A DNA stretch of 64,000 nt, taken from contig JADJVV010000001.1 of the NCBI GenBank assembly GCA_016710435.1, positions 868,001-932,000 on the forward strand, given 5' to 3'. The notes under the pieces are model-generated. The model was not told the DNA's origin. It searched no databases and saw only the letters and a program-made list of their open reading frames with translations. The translations under genes and the position numbers were made by a program. Each line of letters opens with the position of its first letter. The first letter of the stretch is position 1. Below are positions 51,616 to 61,188 of this stretch, in pieces. Source of the stretch: Hyphomicrobiales bacterium. GTDB taxonomy: Bacteria > Pseudomonadota > Alphaproteobacteria > Rhizobiales > Aestuariivirgaceae.

Positions 51616-53637
51616 ATGACGCCGACCAAGATACTTGTCGGGCAGGGATGCCTTGTTGTCTCGATTGTGGGGGGTGGCCTGTGGGCCTCGACGCAATGGA
51701 CGGCAGCGATGCTCGGCAACCAGCCGGGACTGGGCACGCCACTCACCAAAGTTCTTGGGTATCCGCTCTATGCGCCGTGGCGTTTGTTCGAGTGGTGGTA
51801 CGCTTACGAACCCTACGCGCCAGAGGTGTTTCGCACAGCAGGCCTATTTGCGGGCGGCAGCGGTATCGCCGGCACACTCGTCGCCATTGCTGGTTCGCTC
51901 TGGCGCGCGCGTCAGACTCGCAATGTCACGACCTATGGTTCAGCCAAATGGGCCAGCGCCGAAGACCTGAAGCGCGCCCGCCTGTTCTCCGGCAATGGTG
52001 TGTTCCTGGGGAAGCTGGGTGAGACCTATCTCCGCCATGATGGCCCGGAACATGTGCTGGCTTTCGCGCCGACCCGATCTGGCAAAGGCGTGGGGCTTGT
52101 CATCCCGACCTTGCTCACATGGCCGCACTCTGCCGTCATCCACGATATCAAGGGTGAGAACTGGCAGCTGACGGCTGGCTTCCGGTCGAAGTTCTCGCAC
52201 TGCCTGTTGTTCAATCCGGCTGATCCCAGAAGCGCCCGCTACAATCCTTTGTTGGAAGTGCGGAAAGGCGAATGGGAAGTCCGCGACGTTCAGAACATTG
52301 CTGACATTCTGGTCGATCCCGAAGGCGCACTGGAACGCCGGAACCATTGGGAGAAGACCAGTCACGCCCTGCTGGTCGGCGTGATCCTGCACGTCCTCTA
52401 TGCCGAAGGCGAAAAGACCCTGGCGCGGGTGGCGTCATTTATGTCTGATCCATCCCGGTCCATCGAGCGCACCCTGCGCGTGATGATGTCGACCAATCAT
52501 CTCGGCACCGACAAGGCGCCGCGGGTGCATCCGGTTGTCGCATCCGTCGCCTGTGAGCTGTTGAACAAGTCGGAGAATGAGCGTTCCGGCGTTCTCTCTA
52601 CCGCTATGAGTTTTCTGGGACTGTATCGTGACCCGGTCGTGGCCCGGAACACCGGCGCTTGCGACTGGCGCATTGCCGATCTGATGGAAGCGAGGAAGCC
52701 GATTTCGCTTTACCTCGTCATACCGCCAGCTGACCTTTCCCGCACCAAACCTCTGGTTCGTCTGATCCTCAACCAGATCGGCCGCCGGCTTACGGAGTCG
52801 CTGGAAGGCCAGAAACGCCAACCACGCAGCAAGCTACTGCTGATGCTGGACGAGTTCCCGGCACTTGGGCGGCTGGACTTCTTTGAGACGGCGCTGGCCT
52901 TCATGGCGGGCTACGGCATCCGTGCCTATCTCATTGCCCAATCCCTCAACCAGATCATCAAGGCCTATGGTGAGAACAATTCCATTCTCGACAACGCGCA
53001 CGTCCGCATTGCCTTTGCAGCAAACGACGAGCGCACGGCCAAGCGGATTTCAGATTCACTAGGGACAGCCACCGAACTGCGTGCCCAGAAGAACTATGCG
53101 GGTCACCGGCTTGCCCCTTGGCTTGCCCATGTGATGGTGAGCCGTCAAGAGACAGCAAGGCCCTTGCTCACACCCGGCGAGGTCATGCAGCTGCCTACCG
53201 ATGAGGCGCTGGTTCTGGTTTCTGGTCTGCAGCCGATCAAGGCCAAGAAGCTCCGTTATTTCGAAGACGACAATTTCAAGGGTCGCGTGTTGCCGCCCCC
53301 TGTCTTAGCTGAAGGTGACTATGCGGATCGTCCGCCGCAATCGCCTCACGACTGGCAAGGACAAGTCCGCTCCGAAGATACACGGCTGGAGAAGCCATGG
53401 TTTGCCCAGTTGCATGGTGAAGGAGGTGATCAAGGCGGCCTCAAGCGCGAGCCCTGGAGCGATGAGGTCGCCGCCACATCCACAAGTGTCGAACCAGATA
53501 ATGACATCAAAGTGCTCGATGACGATTTCGAGCAGGCGACGGCCAACACCGATCCACTGTCCCGATCCGCTGCGGCTCGCGCCTATGGCGTCGAACGGGC
53601 CGATGGCGATGACGCCCTGCCAGTGTTCGAAAGATAG
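51616..53637 (+). CDS. traG: Type IV coupling protein TraG/VirD4
   Basis: 673 residues from the ATG at 51616 (GCGGAAG upstream). Two N-terminal membrane segments, then YGSAKWASAEDLKRARLF, Walker A FAPTRSGKGVGLVIPTLL (about residue 150), VIHDIKGENWQLTAGFRSKF, Walker B LLLMLDEFPALGRLDFFETA (about residue 405) and the conserved GIRAYLIAQSLNQIIKAYGE. It is a hexameric ATPase that docks the relaxase-DNA complex to the type IV secretion channel. The C-terminal ~100 residues are acidic and variable. First gene of the conjugation operon. Confidence 0.95.
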   Translation: MTPTKILVGQGCLVVSIVGGGLWASTQWTAAMLGNQPGLGTPLTKVLGYPLYAPWRLFEWWYAYEPYAPEVFRTAGLFAGGSGIAGTLVAIAGSLWRARQTRNVTTYGSAKWASAEDLKRARLFSGNGVFLGKLGETYLRHDGPEHVLAFAPTRSGKGVGLVIPTLLTWPHSAVIHDIKGENWQLTAGFRSKFSHCLLFNPADPRSARYNPLLEVRKGEWEVRDVQNIADILVDPEGALERRNHWEKTSHALLVGVILHVLYAEGEKTLARVASFMSDPSRSIERTLRVMMSTNHLGTDKAPRVHPVVASVACELLNKSENERSGVLSTAMSFLGLYRDPVVARNTGACDWRIADLMEARKPISLYLVIPPADLSRTKPLVRLILNQIGRRLTESLEGQKRQPRSKLLLMLDEFPALGRLDFFETALAFMAGYGIRAYLIAQSLNQIIKAYGENNSILDNAHVRIAFAANDERTAKRISDSLGTATELRAQKNYAGHRLAPWLAHVMVSRQETARPLLTPGEVMQLPTDEALVLVSGLQPIKAKKLRYFEDDNFKGRVLPPPVLAEGDYADRPPQSPHDWQGQVRSEDTRLEKPWFAQLHGEGGDQGGLKREPWSDEVAATSTSVEPDNDIKVLDDDFEQATANTDPLSRSAAARAYGVERADGDDALPVFER

Positions 53638-53641
53638 GATC

Positions 53642-54256
53642 ATGCAGAAGCGCCGCAACTCATCCAAAATCAAGATCACCGTCAACGTGTCGCGCTTCGT
53701 CGCAGACCAATTGACGCTCGCCTGTAAGGATCCGTCGAAGAACAAGTCGCAGCTTACCGAGCGCGCGCTTCAGCAACTCCTCAATCCCGAGCGGGATTCC
53801 TTGCGTGATGGCGGGTTGCAGCGCCGCATGGATCGCATGACCCGCAAGATCGACTTGCTCGATCACCACCATCAGGTGGCATTGGAAAGCATTGGCCTGT
53901 TTATCCGCTATTTCTTGACGGTGACGCCGCCCCTGCCGAAATCGGACCAGGAGGCCGCGCGCGCCAAGAGCCATCAGCGCTTCGAGGCCTTCATCGCGCA
54001 ACTTGGCAAGCGTATCGCCGGATCACAGACACTGGTTGGCGAGGTGATGGACAAGGTTGTCACTCACGATCCCGATCTTTTGCTCCGGGATTTCGACGAT
54101 CCCACTTTCGAGAGTTCTTCCAAATCAGCTTCGGCGGTGCCTGCGGGACACAGCCGTCGGGGAGAAGCCCCGGCATCGCAAAGGAGTTCTGCGTCCTCCC
54201 AACCGGATGCGGTGCCGGGCGCTTCGTCTCAAAACGAAGGAGTGCGCCGTGGATAA
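53642..54256 (+). CDS. CopG-like accessory protein of the tra-trb operon
   Basis: 204 residues, starting 5 bases after traG. The N-terminal KIKITVNVSRFVADQLTLAC followed by SQLTERALQQLLNPERD has the ribbon-helix-helix look of CopG-family DNA-binding proteins; the middle is a helical region and the C-terminal 50 residues are disordered (Ser/Ala rich). Proteins of this type commonly sit between traG and trbB in alphaproteobacterial elements and are thought to act in regulation or the relaxosome. Overlaps trbB by 8 bases. Confidence 0.75.
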   Translation: MQKRRNSSKIKITVNVSRFVADQLTLACKDPSKNKSQLTERALQQLLNPERDSLRDGGLQRRMDRMTRKIDLLDHHHQVALESIGLFIRYFLTVTPPLPKSDQEAARAKSHQRFEAFIAQLGKRIAGSQTLVGEVMDKVVTHDPDLLLRDFDDPTFESSSKSASAVPAGHSRRGEAPASQRSSASSQPDAVPGASSQNEGVRRG

Positions 54257-55253
54257 GACGATCACCTCCTTCAGTGAAGAAGCGCTGTCCCGCCGCAGGA
54301 CCATGTTGAGGACCGCGTTTGGAATGGCGATTGCAGATGCTCTTGCCGACCCTCAGGTCGTCGAAGTCATGGTCAATCCCGACGGCAGGTTGTGGATCGA
54401 CCGGCTGGACACCGGCCGTTCCGACACAGGCACGATCCTGCAATGGTCGGAAGTCGAGCGCATCATCCGATTGGTGGCAAGCCATATCCGGCTGGAAGTG
54501 CATGACCGTTCGCCGATTGTCAGTGCCGAACTTCCCGATTCCGGTGAACGCTTCGAGGGCTTGATCCCACCGGTCGCACCGGCACCATGTTTCTCGATAC
54601 GCAAACCCGCCAAGCGCGTGCATCGTCTTTCCGACTATGTGGAACAATCCATCATGCCACCGCAGGTGGCGACCTACCTCAAACAGGCCGTTCTTTCGAA
54701 GGCCAATGTCATCGTGGTGGGCGGCACCAGTTCCGGCAAAACTACACTGGTCAACGCATTACTGGCGGAAGTTGCAGCCACTCTGGACCGCGTCGTCATT
54801 CTGGAAGACACCCGCGAGCTCAATTGCACCGCGGAAGACTGCGTAACGCTGCGCACCAAGCCAGGGCTTGTGTCGCTCGCCGATCTTGTGCGCTCCACCA
54901 TGCGACTCAGGCCCGACCGCATCATCGTCGGCGAGGTGAGAGGCGCCGAAGCCCTCGATATGTTGAAGGCCTGGAACACCGGTCATCCCGGCGGGCTTGC
55001 CACCGTTCATGCCAATTCAGCACGGGGTGCCCTCTACCGCATCGAGCAGCTGGTGCAGGAATGCGTCGTCACGATCCCACGCCGTCTTATCGCTGAGGCC
55101 ATCGATCTTCTGGTGTTTCTGGAAGGGCGCGGCGCATCGCGCAAGGTCACGGAAGTCGCGAAGGTCGAGGGCCTGACCCCTGATGGCGACTATGAACTCA
55201 CGCCCATTTTCTCGCACGCCAATTCCCTCACAACCAACAGGAGTCTGTCATGA
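54249..55253 (+). CDS. trbB: Conjugal transfer ATPase TrbB (VirB11-like)
   Basis: 334 residues from the GTG at 54249, which has AAGGAG seven bases upstream and lies inside the previous gene's end. Walker A VVGGTSSGKTTLVNALLAEV (about residue 156), the Asp-box ILEDTRELNC, Walker B-like RPDRIIVGEVRGAEALDMLK and the His-box TGHPGGLATVHANSARGALY are all present. TrbB is a hexameric cytoplasmic ATPase powering the transfer channel. It overlaps trbC by 4 bases. Confidence 0.95.
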   Translation: MDKTITSFSEEALSRRRTMLRTAFGMAIADALADPQVVEVMVNPDGRLWIDRLDTGRSDTGTILQWSEVERIIRLVASHIRLEVHDRSPIVSAELPDSGERFEGLIPPVAPAPCFSIRKPAKRVHRLSDYVEQSIMPPQVATYLKQAVLSKANVIVVGGTSSGKTTLVNALLAEVAATLDRVVILEDTRELNCTAEDCVTLRTKPGLVSLADLVRSTMRLRPDRIIVGEVRGAEALDMLKAWNTGHPGGLATVHANSARGALYRIEQLVQECVVTIPRRLIAEAIDLLVFLEGRGASRKVTEVAKVEGLTPDGDYELTPIFSHANSLTTNRSLS

Positions 55254-55576
55254 GGTCACCACGTTTGCTTTCGGCTGCAATGCTTGCAAGTTCAAGCCTT
55301 GGCGCCTTGCTGTTTCAGGTACAGGTCGCGCATGCAGCGGGATCCGGCATGCCCTGGGAAGCGCCGCTGACACAGGTGCTGGAGTCCATCGAGGGACCGG
55401 TCGCCCGCATCGTTGCGGTCATCATCATTATCATCACCGGTCTATCGCTGGCGTTCGGCGACACATCAGGCGGTTTTCGCCGGCTGATCCAAATCATCTT
55501 CGGCCTTTCCATCGCCTTTGCCGCCACCTCCTTCTTCCTCGCCTTCTTCTCCTTTGGTGGCGGCGCACTCGTCTGA
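55250..55576 (+). CDS. trbC: Pilin subunit TrbC (VirB2-like)
   Basis: 108 residues. Signal peptide ending near VQVAHAAGSG, then two hydrophobic helices (IVAVIIIIITGLSLAFGD and LIQIIFGLSIAFAATSFFLA) separated by a short polar loop: the layout of conjugative pilins. In the RP4 paradigm TrbC is processed and cyclised to form the pilus. Overlaps trbB by 4 bases. Confidence 0.92.
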   Translation: MRSPRLLSAAMLASSSLGALLFQVQVAHAAGSGMPWEAPLTQVLESIEGPVARIVAVIIIIITGLSLAFGDTSGGFRRLIQIIFGLSIAFAATSFFLAFFSFGGGALV

Positions 55577-55588
55577 GGATTGATCAAC

Positions 55589-55855
55589 ATGTCGAACGCC
55601 CATCTCCCCGGCTTTCAAGTCCCCCTCTACAGGTCCCTGACTGATCCTATCCTCTTGGGTGGCGCACCGCGCGGGTTTGCCATCCTCAACGGTACACTCG
55701 CTGCTGCCCTTGGATTGGGTCTCAGACTCTGGATCGTCGGGCTTCTGGTCTGGGTGGTGGGCCATGCCGTTGCGGCCGCGGCGGCGCGCAAAGATGTGCA
55801 GTTTGCCGAGGTAATTTCTCGGCACGCAAGGCACAAGGGGTTTCTCGCATGCTGA
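55589..55855 (+). CDS. trbD: Conjugal transfer protein TrbD (VirB3-like)
   Basis: 88 residues from the ATG at 55589 (GAGGA upstream). The conserved start LPGFQVPLYRSLTDPILLGG, APRGFAILNGTLAAALGLG and a hydrophobic hairpin (LRLWIVGLLVWVVGHAV) are the TrbD/VirB3 signature. Inner-membrane component that works with TrbE, whose gene overlaps it by 7 bases. Confidence 0.93.
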   Translation: MSNAHLPGFQVPLYRSLTDPILLGGAPRGFAILNGTLAAALGLGLRLWIVGLLVWVVGHAVAAAAARKDVQFAEVISRHARHKGFLAC

Positions 55856-58338
55856 ACCTCACCGAGTATGCCAAGAAGCCCAAACTGCTCTCCGATTACC
55901 TGCCTTGGGGCTTCCTGGTGGGGCCGGGTATCATCCTCAACAAGGATGGCAGTTTTCTGAGGCTCGCGCACTATCGCGGTCCTGATCTCGAAAGCGCCAC
56001 GGAAGCGGAACTCATTTCCGTGACGGCGCGCATCAACAATGTCTTGAAGCGCTTCGGTTCCGGCTGGGCCTTGTTCTTCGAGGCGGCCCGCAAAGAGGCG
56101 TCCACCTATCCGCTGTCGGAGTTTCCTGATCCGATTTCGCTGCTGGTCGATGAGGAACGGCGCAAGAGCTTCGAAGCGGAAGCGGGGCACTTTGAGAGCA
56201 ACTACACATTAGCCCTGTGCTGGTTGCCGCCCGCTGAGAGGCAGGACAAGGCCGGTAGCTATCTGGTTGAACGCGGTGATGATGAGACACTTGCGTCGGA
56301 AGCGCGGGGATTCGAATGGCAGGATCACTTCAAGGCGGAGACGGAGCGCGCGCTTGATCTCCTGGCGACCATCCTGCCCGAGATCAGGTTTCTTGATGAT
56401 GAAGAGACGCTGACACATCTGCACGGACGTGTTTCAAGCAAGGATCATGTTGTTTCAGTTACCGCCGTCCCAGCCTATCTCGATGCACTGCTGGCGGATA
56501 CGAGCTTCACGGCCGGCATGGCGCCGAAGCTGGGGGACCAGCATCTCAGGACGCTCACGATCCTCGGCTTGCCGGGGACGACAACGCCAGGGCTCCTCGA
56601 TGCGTTGAACGATCTCGCCTTGGCTTACACCTGGGTCACCCGCTGGATTGCGCTTGACCGTACCGAGGCCCAGACACTTCTCACCCGCAAGCGCCGGCAA
56701 TGGTTCGCAAAACGTAAGTCGGTTGCAGCGATCCTGCGTGAAGTGCTGTTCAATCAGGAGACCGTGCTGCTTGACACCGATGCGGCCTCAAAAGCAGCTG
56801 AGACCAATGAGGCATTGGAGGATTTGGGATCAGGTGATGTCGCCTTCGGGTATGTGACGACAACGGTCAGTGTCACTGCACCGACGTCAGTCGAGGCTGG
56901 TGAAGCGCTGCGGCAGATCGAGCGTGTCATCAACACACGCGGCTTTGTCTGCATTACCGAAAGTTTCAACGCCGTCGAGGCCTGGCTCGGATCATTGCCG
57001 GGGCATCTCTATGCCAATGTGCGGCAGCCGATCGTTCACACGCTGAACCTGGCTCACATCATGCCGATCTCCAGTGTCTGGGCGGGGCCGCATTGGAATG
57101 AGCACCTCAACGAGCCGCCCCTGCTGCATGCAGCAACAAGAGGGTCCACGCCTTTCCGCGTGAATTTGCATGTCGGCGACGTGGGTCACACCACCATTGT
57201 CGGACCTACGGGTGCGGGCAAGTCGGTGTTGCTTGCCATGCTCGCCTTGCAGTTCCGGCGCTATGACAGGGGCCAGGTCTTCATCTTCGACAAGGGCCGG
57301 TCAGCCCGCGCTGCCGCCTTAATGATGGGTGGCACAGCGCTCGATCTCTCCATTGGCGGTGGCATCGCATTTCAGCCACTGGCGGACATCGACGATCCGG
57401 TAGCGCGGGCCTTTGGCAGGGATTGGGTTCTCTCATTGCTGTCCCATGAAGGTGTTGCCACCGATCCGGCCGTCAAGGATGAGGTCTGGGCAGCGCTCAC
57501 CAATCTGGCGTCAGCGCCGAAGCCAGAGCGCACCCTCACGGGGCTTTCGCTGCTGTTGCAATCCAACAGGTTGCGGCAGGCGTTGCAGCCCTACGCGTTG
57601 GAGGGACCGTGGGGATCCTTGCTGGACGGCAAGGAGGACCGCTTCAGTTTTGCCAGTGTCATGCATTTCGAGCTGGAAGGCTTGATGGAGACCAAGGGAC
57701 TGGTGTTGCCGGTCCTCACATATCTCTTCCATCGCCTTGAATCCCACTTCGATGGCAGGCCAACGCTGCTCATTCTGGACGAAGCCTGGCTGTTTCTGGA
57801 TTCGCCGCTCTTTGCGTCCCGCATTCGTGATTGGCTCAAGACCTTGCGCAAGAAGAATGTTGCCGTGGTTTTTGCCACGCAATCCTTGTCCGACATCGCC
57901 TCCAGCACCATTGCACCTGCCATCATCGAGAGCTGCCCAACCCGCATCTTCCTGCCCAATGATCGCGCCATCGAGACGCAGATCAGGGAGATCTACGAGC
58001 GCTTCGGATTGAATAGCAGGCAGATCGAGATCATTTCCCGGGCCACACCGAAGCAGGACTATTACGCCCAGACGGCACGGGGCAACCGCCTGTTTGAGCT
58101 CAATCTTGGTCCTCTGGCATTGGCCATCTGTGGTGCCTCTCGGCCGGAAGACCAGCGTCTCATGGACCAACTCCAGAAGGTGCATGACGAGGTCGACTTC
58201 GTCATCGCCTTTCTCAGGGCCAAGGGCTTTGCCCACGAGGCCGATCTCATTGCCAGAGCGACAGGTCAAACTGGCCATACCCATCCGGACCACGGGACGG
58301 CGCAATCCCCAACCATCGCCACAGGAGTAACCTCATGA
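55849..58338 (+). CDS. trbE: Conjugal transfer ATPase TrbE (VirB4-like)
   Basis: 829 residues, close to the usual length of about 815. The N-terminal VirB4 domain starts LTEYAKKPKLLSDYLPWGFL. Walker A is TIVGPTGAGKSVLLAMLALQ (about residue 450), Walker B TLLILDEAWLFLDSPLFASR (about residue 640), followed by VVFATQSLSDIASSTIAPAI, the conserved sensor region. The largest ATPase of the channel, needed for pilus assembly and DNA transfer. Overlaps trbJ by 4 bases. Confidence 0.96.
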   Translation: MLNLTEYAKKPKLLSDYLPWGFLVGPGIILNKDGSFLRLAHYRGPDLESATEAELISVTARINNVLKRFGSGWALFFEAARKEASTYPLSEFPDPISLLVDEERRKSFEAEAGHFESNYTLALCWLPPAERQDKAGSYLVERGDDETLASEARGFEWQDHFKAETERALDLLATILPEIRFLDDEETLTHLHGRVSSKDHVVSVTAVPAYLDALLADTSFTAGMAPKLGDQHLRTLTILGLPGTTTPGLLDALNDLALAYTWVTRWIALDRTEAQTLLTRKRRQWFAKRKSVAAILREVLFNQETVLLDTDAASKAAETNEALEDLGSGDVAFGYVTTTVSVTAPTSVEAGEALRQIERVINTRGFVCITESFNAVEAWLGSLPGHLYANVRQPIVHTLNLAHIMPISSVWAGPHWNEHLNEPPLLHAATRGSTPFRVNLHVGDVGHTTIVGPTGAGKSVLLAMLALQFRRYDRGQVFIFDKGRSARAAALMMGGTALDLSIGGGIAFQPLADIDDPVARAFGRDWVLSLLSHEGVATDPAVKDEVWAALTNLASAPKPERTLTGLSLLLQSNRLRQALQPYALEGPWGSLLDGKEDRFSFASVMHFELEGLMETKGLVLPVLTYLFHRLESHFDGRPTLLILDEAWLFLDSPLFASRIRDWLKTLRKKNVAVVFATQSLSDIASSTIAPAIIESCPTRIFLPNDRAIETQIREIYERFGLNSRQIEIISRATPKQDYYAQTARGNRLFELNLGPLALAICGASRPEDQRLMDQLQKVHDEVDFVIAFLRAKGFAHEADLIARATGQTGHTHPDHGTAQSPTIATGVTS

Positions 58339-59072
58339 CCACACGATCATCCAAAATCCATCTTGCTCTGGCTGCCAGTGTGATGGTGGCGACGGGTCTC
58401 GTCGCAACGACCATTGCAACGCGGCCCGCGCAAGCCCTCACCGTTTTCGATCCGTGGAACTATAAGCAGAATCTGCTGACCGCGATTAGGTCACTCACCG
58501 AGATCGAGAACCAGGTGAAGCAGCTCACCAACGAGGCCCAGATGTTGATGAAGATGGACCTCAATCTCGAACAACTAGGTTCATCTGTCGCCGGCGATCT
58601 CAAGGACTCCATGGGAGAGATCAAGTCATTACTCGACGAGGCCAATGGCATTGCCATGGATGTGAAGGCGACCGAGTCCAAGATCAAGGACCTGTTTCCG
58701 GATGAGTATGCGTCAGCCTTTACCAATGACCAGTCCCTGAAGCAGGCCAAATCCCGCTGGGATGAGACCCTATCCGCTTTCAAGCGCAGCATGAGTCTCG
58801 AAGCCAAGGTGGTCGAGAATACCACGGAAGACGGCAATACCCTGTCTGATCTCTTGTCCAAGTCTGGAAGTGCCGTTGGCAGTTTGCAGGTCCAGCAGGC
58901 GGGGAACGAGCTCTTGGGCCTTGGTATCAAGCAGCAGCTGCAATTGCAGAACCTGATGGCGGCCGATCAACGAGCCCAGGCCCTGGACCGGGCGCGGGCT
59001 TTGTCATCACAGGAAGAGTCACGGCTGCGCTTCCAGAGCTTTGTCGGGGACGGCGTCGCCTACACGCCGTAA
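58335..59072 (+). CDS. trbJ: Conjugal transfer protein TrbJ (VirB5-like)
   Basis: 245 residues. Signal peptide with core LALAASVMVATGLVATTIA and cleavage after RPAQA, then TVFDPWNYKQNLLTAIRSLT, the typical start of mature TrbJ, and a long helical body rich in Glu, Gln and Lys. Periplasmic; related to the minor pilus-tip protein VirB5. The next gene is trbL, not trbK, so the entry-exclusion lipoprotein usually found here is absent. Confidence 0.92.
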   Translation: MTTRSSKIHLALAASVMVATGLVATTIATRPAQALTVFDPWNYKQNLLTAIRSLTEIENQVKQLTNEAQMLMKMDLNLEQLGSSVAGDLKDSMGEIKSLLDEANGIAMDVKATESKIKDLFPDEYASAFTNDQSLKQAKSRWDETLSAFKRSMSLEAKVVENTTEDGNTLSDLLSKSGSAVGSLQVQQAGNELLGLGIKQQLQLQNLMAADQRAQALDRARALSSQEESRLRFQSFVGDGVAYTP

Positions 59073-59102
59073 CCGGACAGACTTCACGGCATCACAGCAA
59101 CA

Positions 59103-59137
59103 GTCTCGGACGGACCCATCCGTCCGGGGATCGAGAC
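59103..59137 (+). promoter_or_regulatory. Strong hairpin between trbJ and trbL
   Basis: A perfect 8-bp stem CGGACGGA/TCCGTCCG (59107-59114 with 59119-59126, loop CCCA) is enclosed by GTCTC/GAGAC (59103-59107 with 59133-59137). It fills the only gap (93 bases) inside the trb operon, where trbK lies in related clusters. No T-run, so attenuation, mRNA processing or a deletion scar are all possible. Confidence 0.55.
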
Positions 59138-59165
59138 CCCTTGTTTTCAAACGAAGTGACCGCCC

Positions 59166-60449
59166 ATGGACGATCTCAATATCATCGACACATTCACCCA
59201 AACCTTCGTCACCTATATTGACTCAGGTTTTGGCATCCTGAGCCCCGATGTCAGTTTCCTGACCTCGACGCTGGTGGCGATCGATATCATCCTGGCTGGT
59301 CTGTTCTGGTCACTGTCTCATGAAGACAATGTCGTTGCGCAGTTGATCCGCAAGATCCTCTATGTCGGCTTCTTTGCTTTTCTCCTGAATAATTTTGCAA
59401 GCCTGTCGTCGGTCATCTTCAACAGCTTTGCCAGTCTGGGGTTGAAGGCGTCGGGCTCAACGCTCACAGCGACTGACCTGATGCGCCCCGGTTTTGTCGC
59501 CGGCACGGGCTTCACCGCCTCGCAGCCGCTGCTCGATCAGGCCGGAAGCCTGATGGGCTTCACCTCGTTCTTTGACAATGTCGTCACTATCACCGTGCTG
59601 CTGCTCGCCTGGATCATTGTGCTATTGGCGTTCTTTATCCTGTCAGTTCAACTCTTCATCACCATCCTGGAGTTCAAGCTCACCACACTGGCGGGCTTCA
59701 TCCTCGTGCCCTTTGCGCTGTTTGGGAAGACGTCATTTCTTGCCGAACGGGTGCTCGGCAATGTCATGACCTCCGGCATCAAGCTCATGGTCCTCGCCAT
59801 CGTGGTGGGCATTGGCTCCACGCTGTTTGGCACGCTCACCGCTGCACCTACAGGCGATATCACGCTGGAACAGGCGGCAGCCCATATCCTGGCAGCTATT
59901 GCTGTCTTTGGATTGGCCATCTTTGCGCCCGGCATCGCAGCGGGATTGATTTCAGGCGCGCCTCAACTGGGCGCCGGGGCCGCCGTTGGCACTGCGGCAG
60001 GTCTTGCGGCCGCTGGTGTGGCAGGAGCCGCAGGGGCAGGTCTTCTGGCGCGGGGTGCCGCCGCTGGTGCAGGCCGTGCCGTCACCTCGGCAGCATCTCT
60101 GTCCGGTGCAGCGCAGGCAGGCTTCAAGGCTGGTGGGGTCGGCGGCGCACTCAATGCCACTGTGGGCCAGCCCCTCAAGGATGCAGCCTCAAAGGCGTCA
60201 GCGCCCATGCGCGATGCCTATCGCGAGGGTTCGGCTTACGGCCTCAAGGCAGCAGGCGGAAGTGCAGCAGCTTCTGGAGCTGGGAGCTCAGGTCGTGGCA
60301 GTTCGCCCTCGTCCGCCGAGCCTGATTGGGCGCGTCGCCTACGCCGCCGTGAACAGATGACCCGTGCCGGGACCGTGGCCAGCCAGTCGATCCGCGAGGG
60401 CGATCGCGGTTCGGCGAGCGAAGGCCCCGATCTCAATCCCGACAGCTAA
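59166..60449 (+). CDS. trbL: Conjugal transfer protein TrbL (VirB6-like)
   Basis: 427 residues. Starts MDDLNIIDTFTQTFVTYIDS, the TrbL signature, then at least five membrane segments (LVAIDIILAGLFWSLSHED, VTITVLLLAWIIVLLAFFIL, AAAHILAAIAVFGLAIFAPG). The C-terminal 150 residues are Ala/Gly-rich and then Ser/Arg-rich and probably unstructured. Polytopic inner-membrane channel component. Confidence 0.94.
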   Translation: MDDLNIIDTFTQTFVTYIDSGFGILSPDVSFLTSTLVAIDIILAGLFWSLSHEDNVVAQLIRKILYVGFFAFLLNNFASLSSVIFNSFASLGLKASGSTLTATDLMRPGFVAGTGFTASQPLLDQAGSLMGFTSFFDNVVTITVLLLAWIIVLLAFFILSVQLFITILEFKLTTLAGFILVPFALFGKTSFLAERVLGNVMTSGIKLMVLAIVVGIGSTLFGTLTAAPTGDITLEQAAAHILAAIAVFGLAIFAPGIAAGLISGAPQLGAGAAVGTAAGLAAAGVAGAAGAGLLARGAAAGAGRAVTSAASLSGAAQAGFKAGGVGGALNATVGQPLKDAASKASAPMRDAYREGSAYGLKAAGGSAAASGAGSSGRGSSPSSAEPDWARRLRRREQMTRAGTVASQSIREGDRGSASEGPDLNPDS

Positions 60450-60468
60450 TCTCCGAAAGGTCTTATCC

Positions 60469-61188
60469 ATGCGCTTCAGACGATCATCGTTGCACTACGG
60501 CGAGTCCGAGATTCCCGTCACACCCTATCAGAAAGCGGCCCAGGTTTGGGACGAACGCCTGGGCAGTGCCCGTGTCCAGGCGCGCAACTGGCGCCTGATG
60601 GCTTTCGGCTGCTTGATCATGACGGGTGGGCTTGCGGCGCAGATAGCGGTGATGAGCACCACATCTCGAGTCACACCCTATGTGGTCGAAGTCGAGCGGG
60701 GTGGTGAGATCCGGGCCGTTGCACCCGCCGTCGAACGCTATGAACCCAGTGACGCGCAGATCGCGGCGGAACTTGCGCGTTTCATCGAACATGTGCGGGG
60801 GATTTCCATTGATCCGGTGGTGGTGAAGCAGAACTGGCTCAAGGCCTATGACTATGCCACCGACCGGGCCGCCCTGACCCTCAACGATTATGCCCGCGAC
60901 AATGATCCCTTTGCCAAGATTGGCCGCAGGTCAGTGTCCATCGAGATCACCTCTGTGGTGCGGGCCTCGCCGACCTCGTTTCAGCTGAGGTGGCGGGAGA
61001 AGGCCTTTGAGAATGGCTCGCTTGCGGCGACGGAGAGTTTCACGGGTGTCCTGACCATCATCGTGAAGCCACCCCGCGACGCCGCGACCCTCAAGGCCAA
61101 TCCGCTCGGCATCTATGTCAACGCCATCAATTGGTCGCGCGAACTCGATCCCCCAAATCCCCCCAAAGCCCCAGGAGGTTCCCAATGA
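60469..61188 (+). CDS. trbF: Conjugal transfer protein TrbF (VirB8-like)
   Basis: 239 residues from the ATG at 60469, where MRFRRSSLHYGESEIPVTPY matches TrbF starts; the frame is open further upstream. One transmembrane helix (MAFGCLIMTGGLAAQIAVMS) is followed by a periplasmic VirB8-like domain including VTPYVVEVERGGEIRAVAPA and a late NPLGIYVNAINWSRELDP. Core assembly factor of the channel. Overlaps trbG by 4 bases. Confidence 0.94.
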   Translation: MRFRRSSLHYGESEIPVTPYQKAAQVWDERLGSARVQARNWRLMAFGCLIMTGGLAAQIAVMSTTSRVTPYVVEVERGGEIRAVAPAVERYEPSDAQIAAELARFIEHVRGISIDPVVVKQNWLKAYDYATDRAALTLNDYARDNDPFAKIGRRSVSIEITSVVRASPTSFQLRWREKAFENGSLAATESFTGVLTIIVKPPRDAATLKANPLGIYVNAINWSRELDPPNPPKAPGGSQ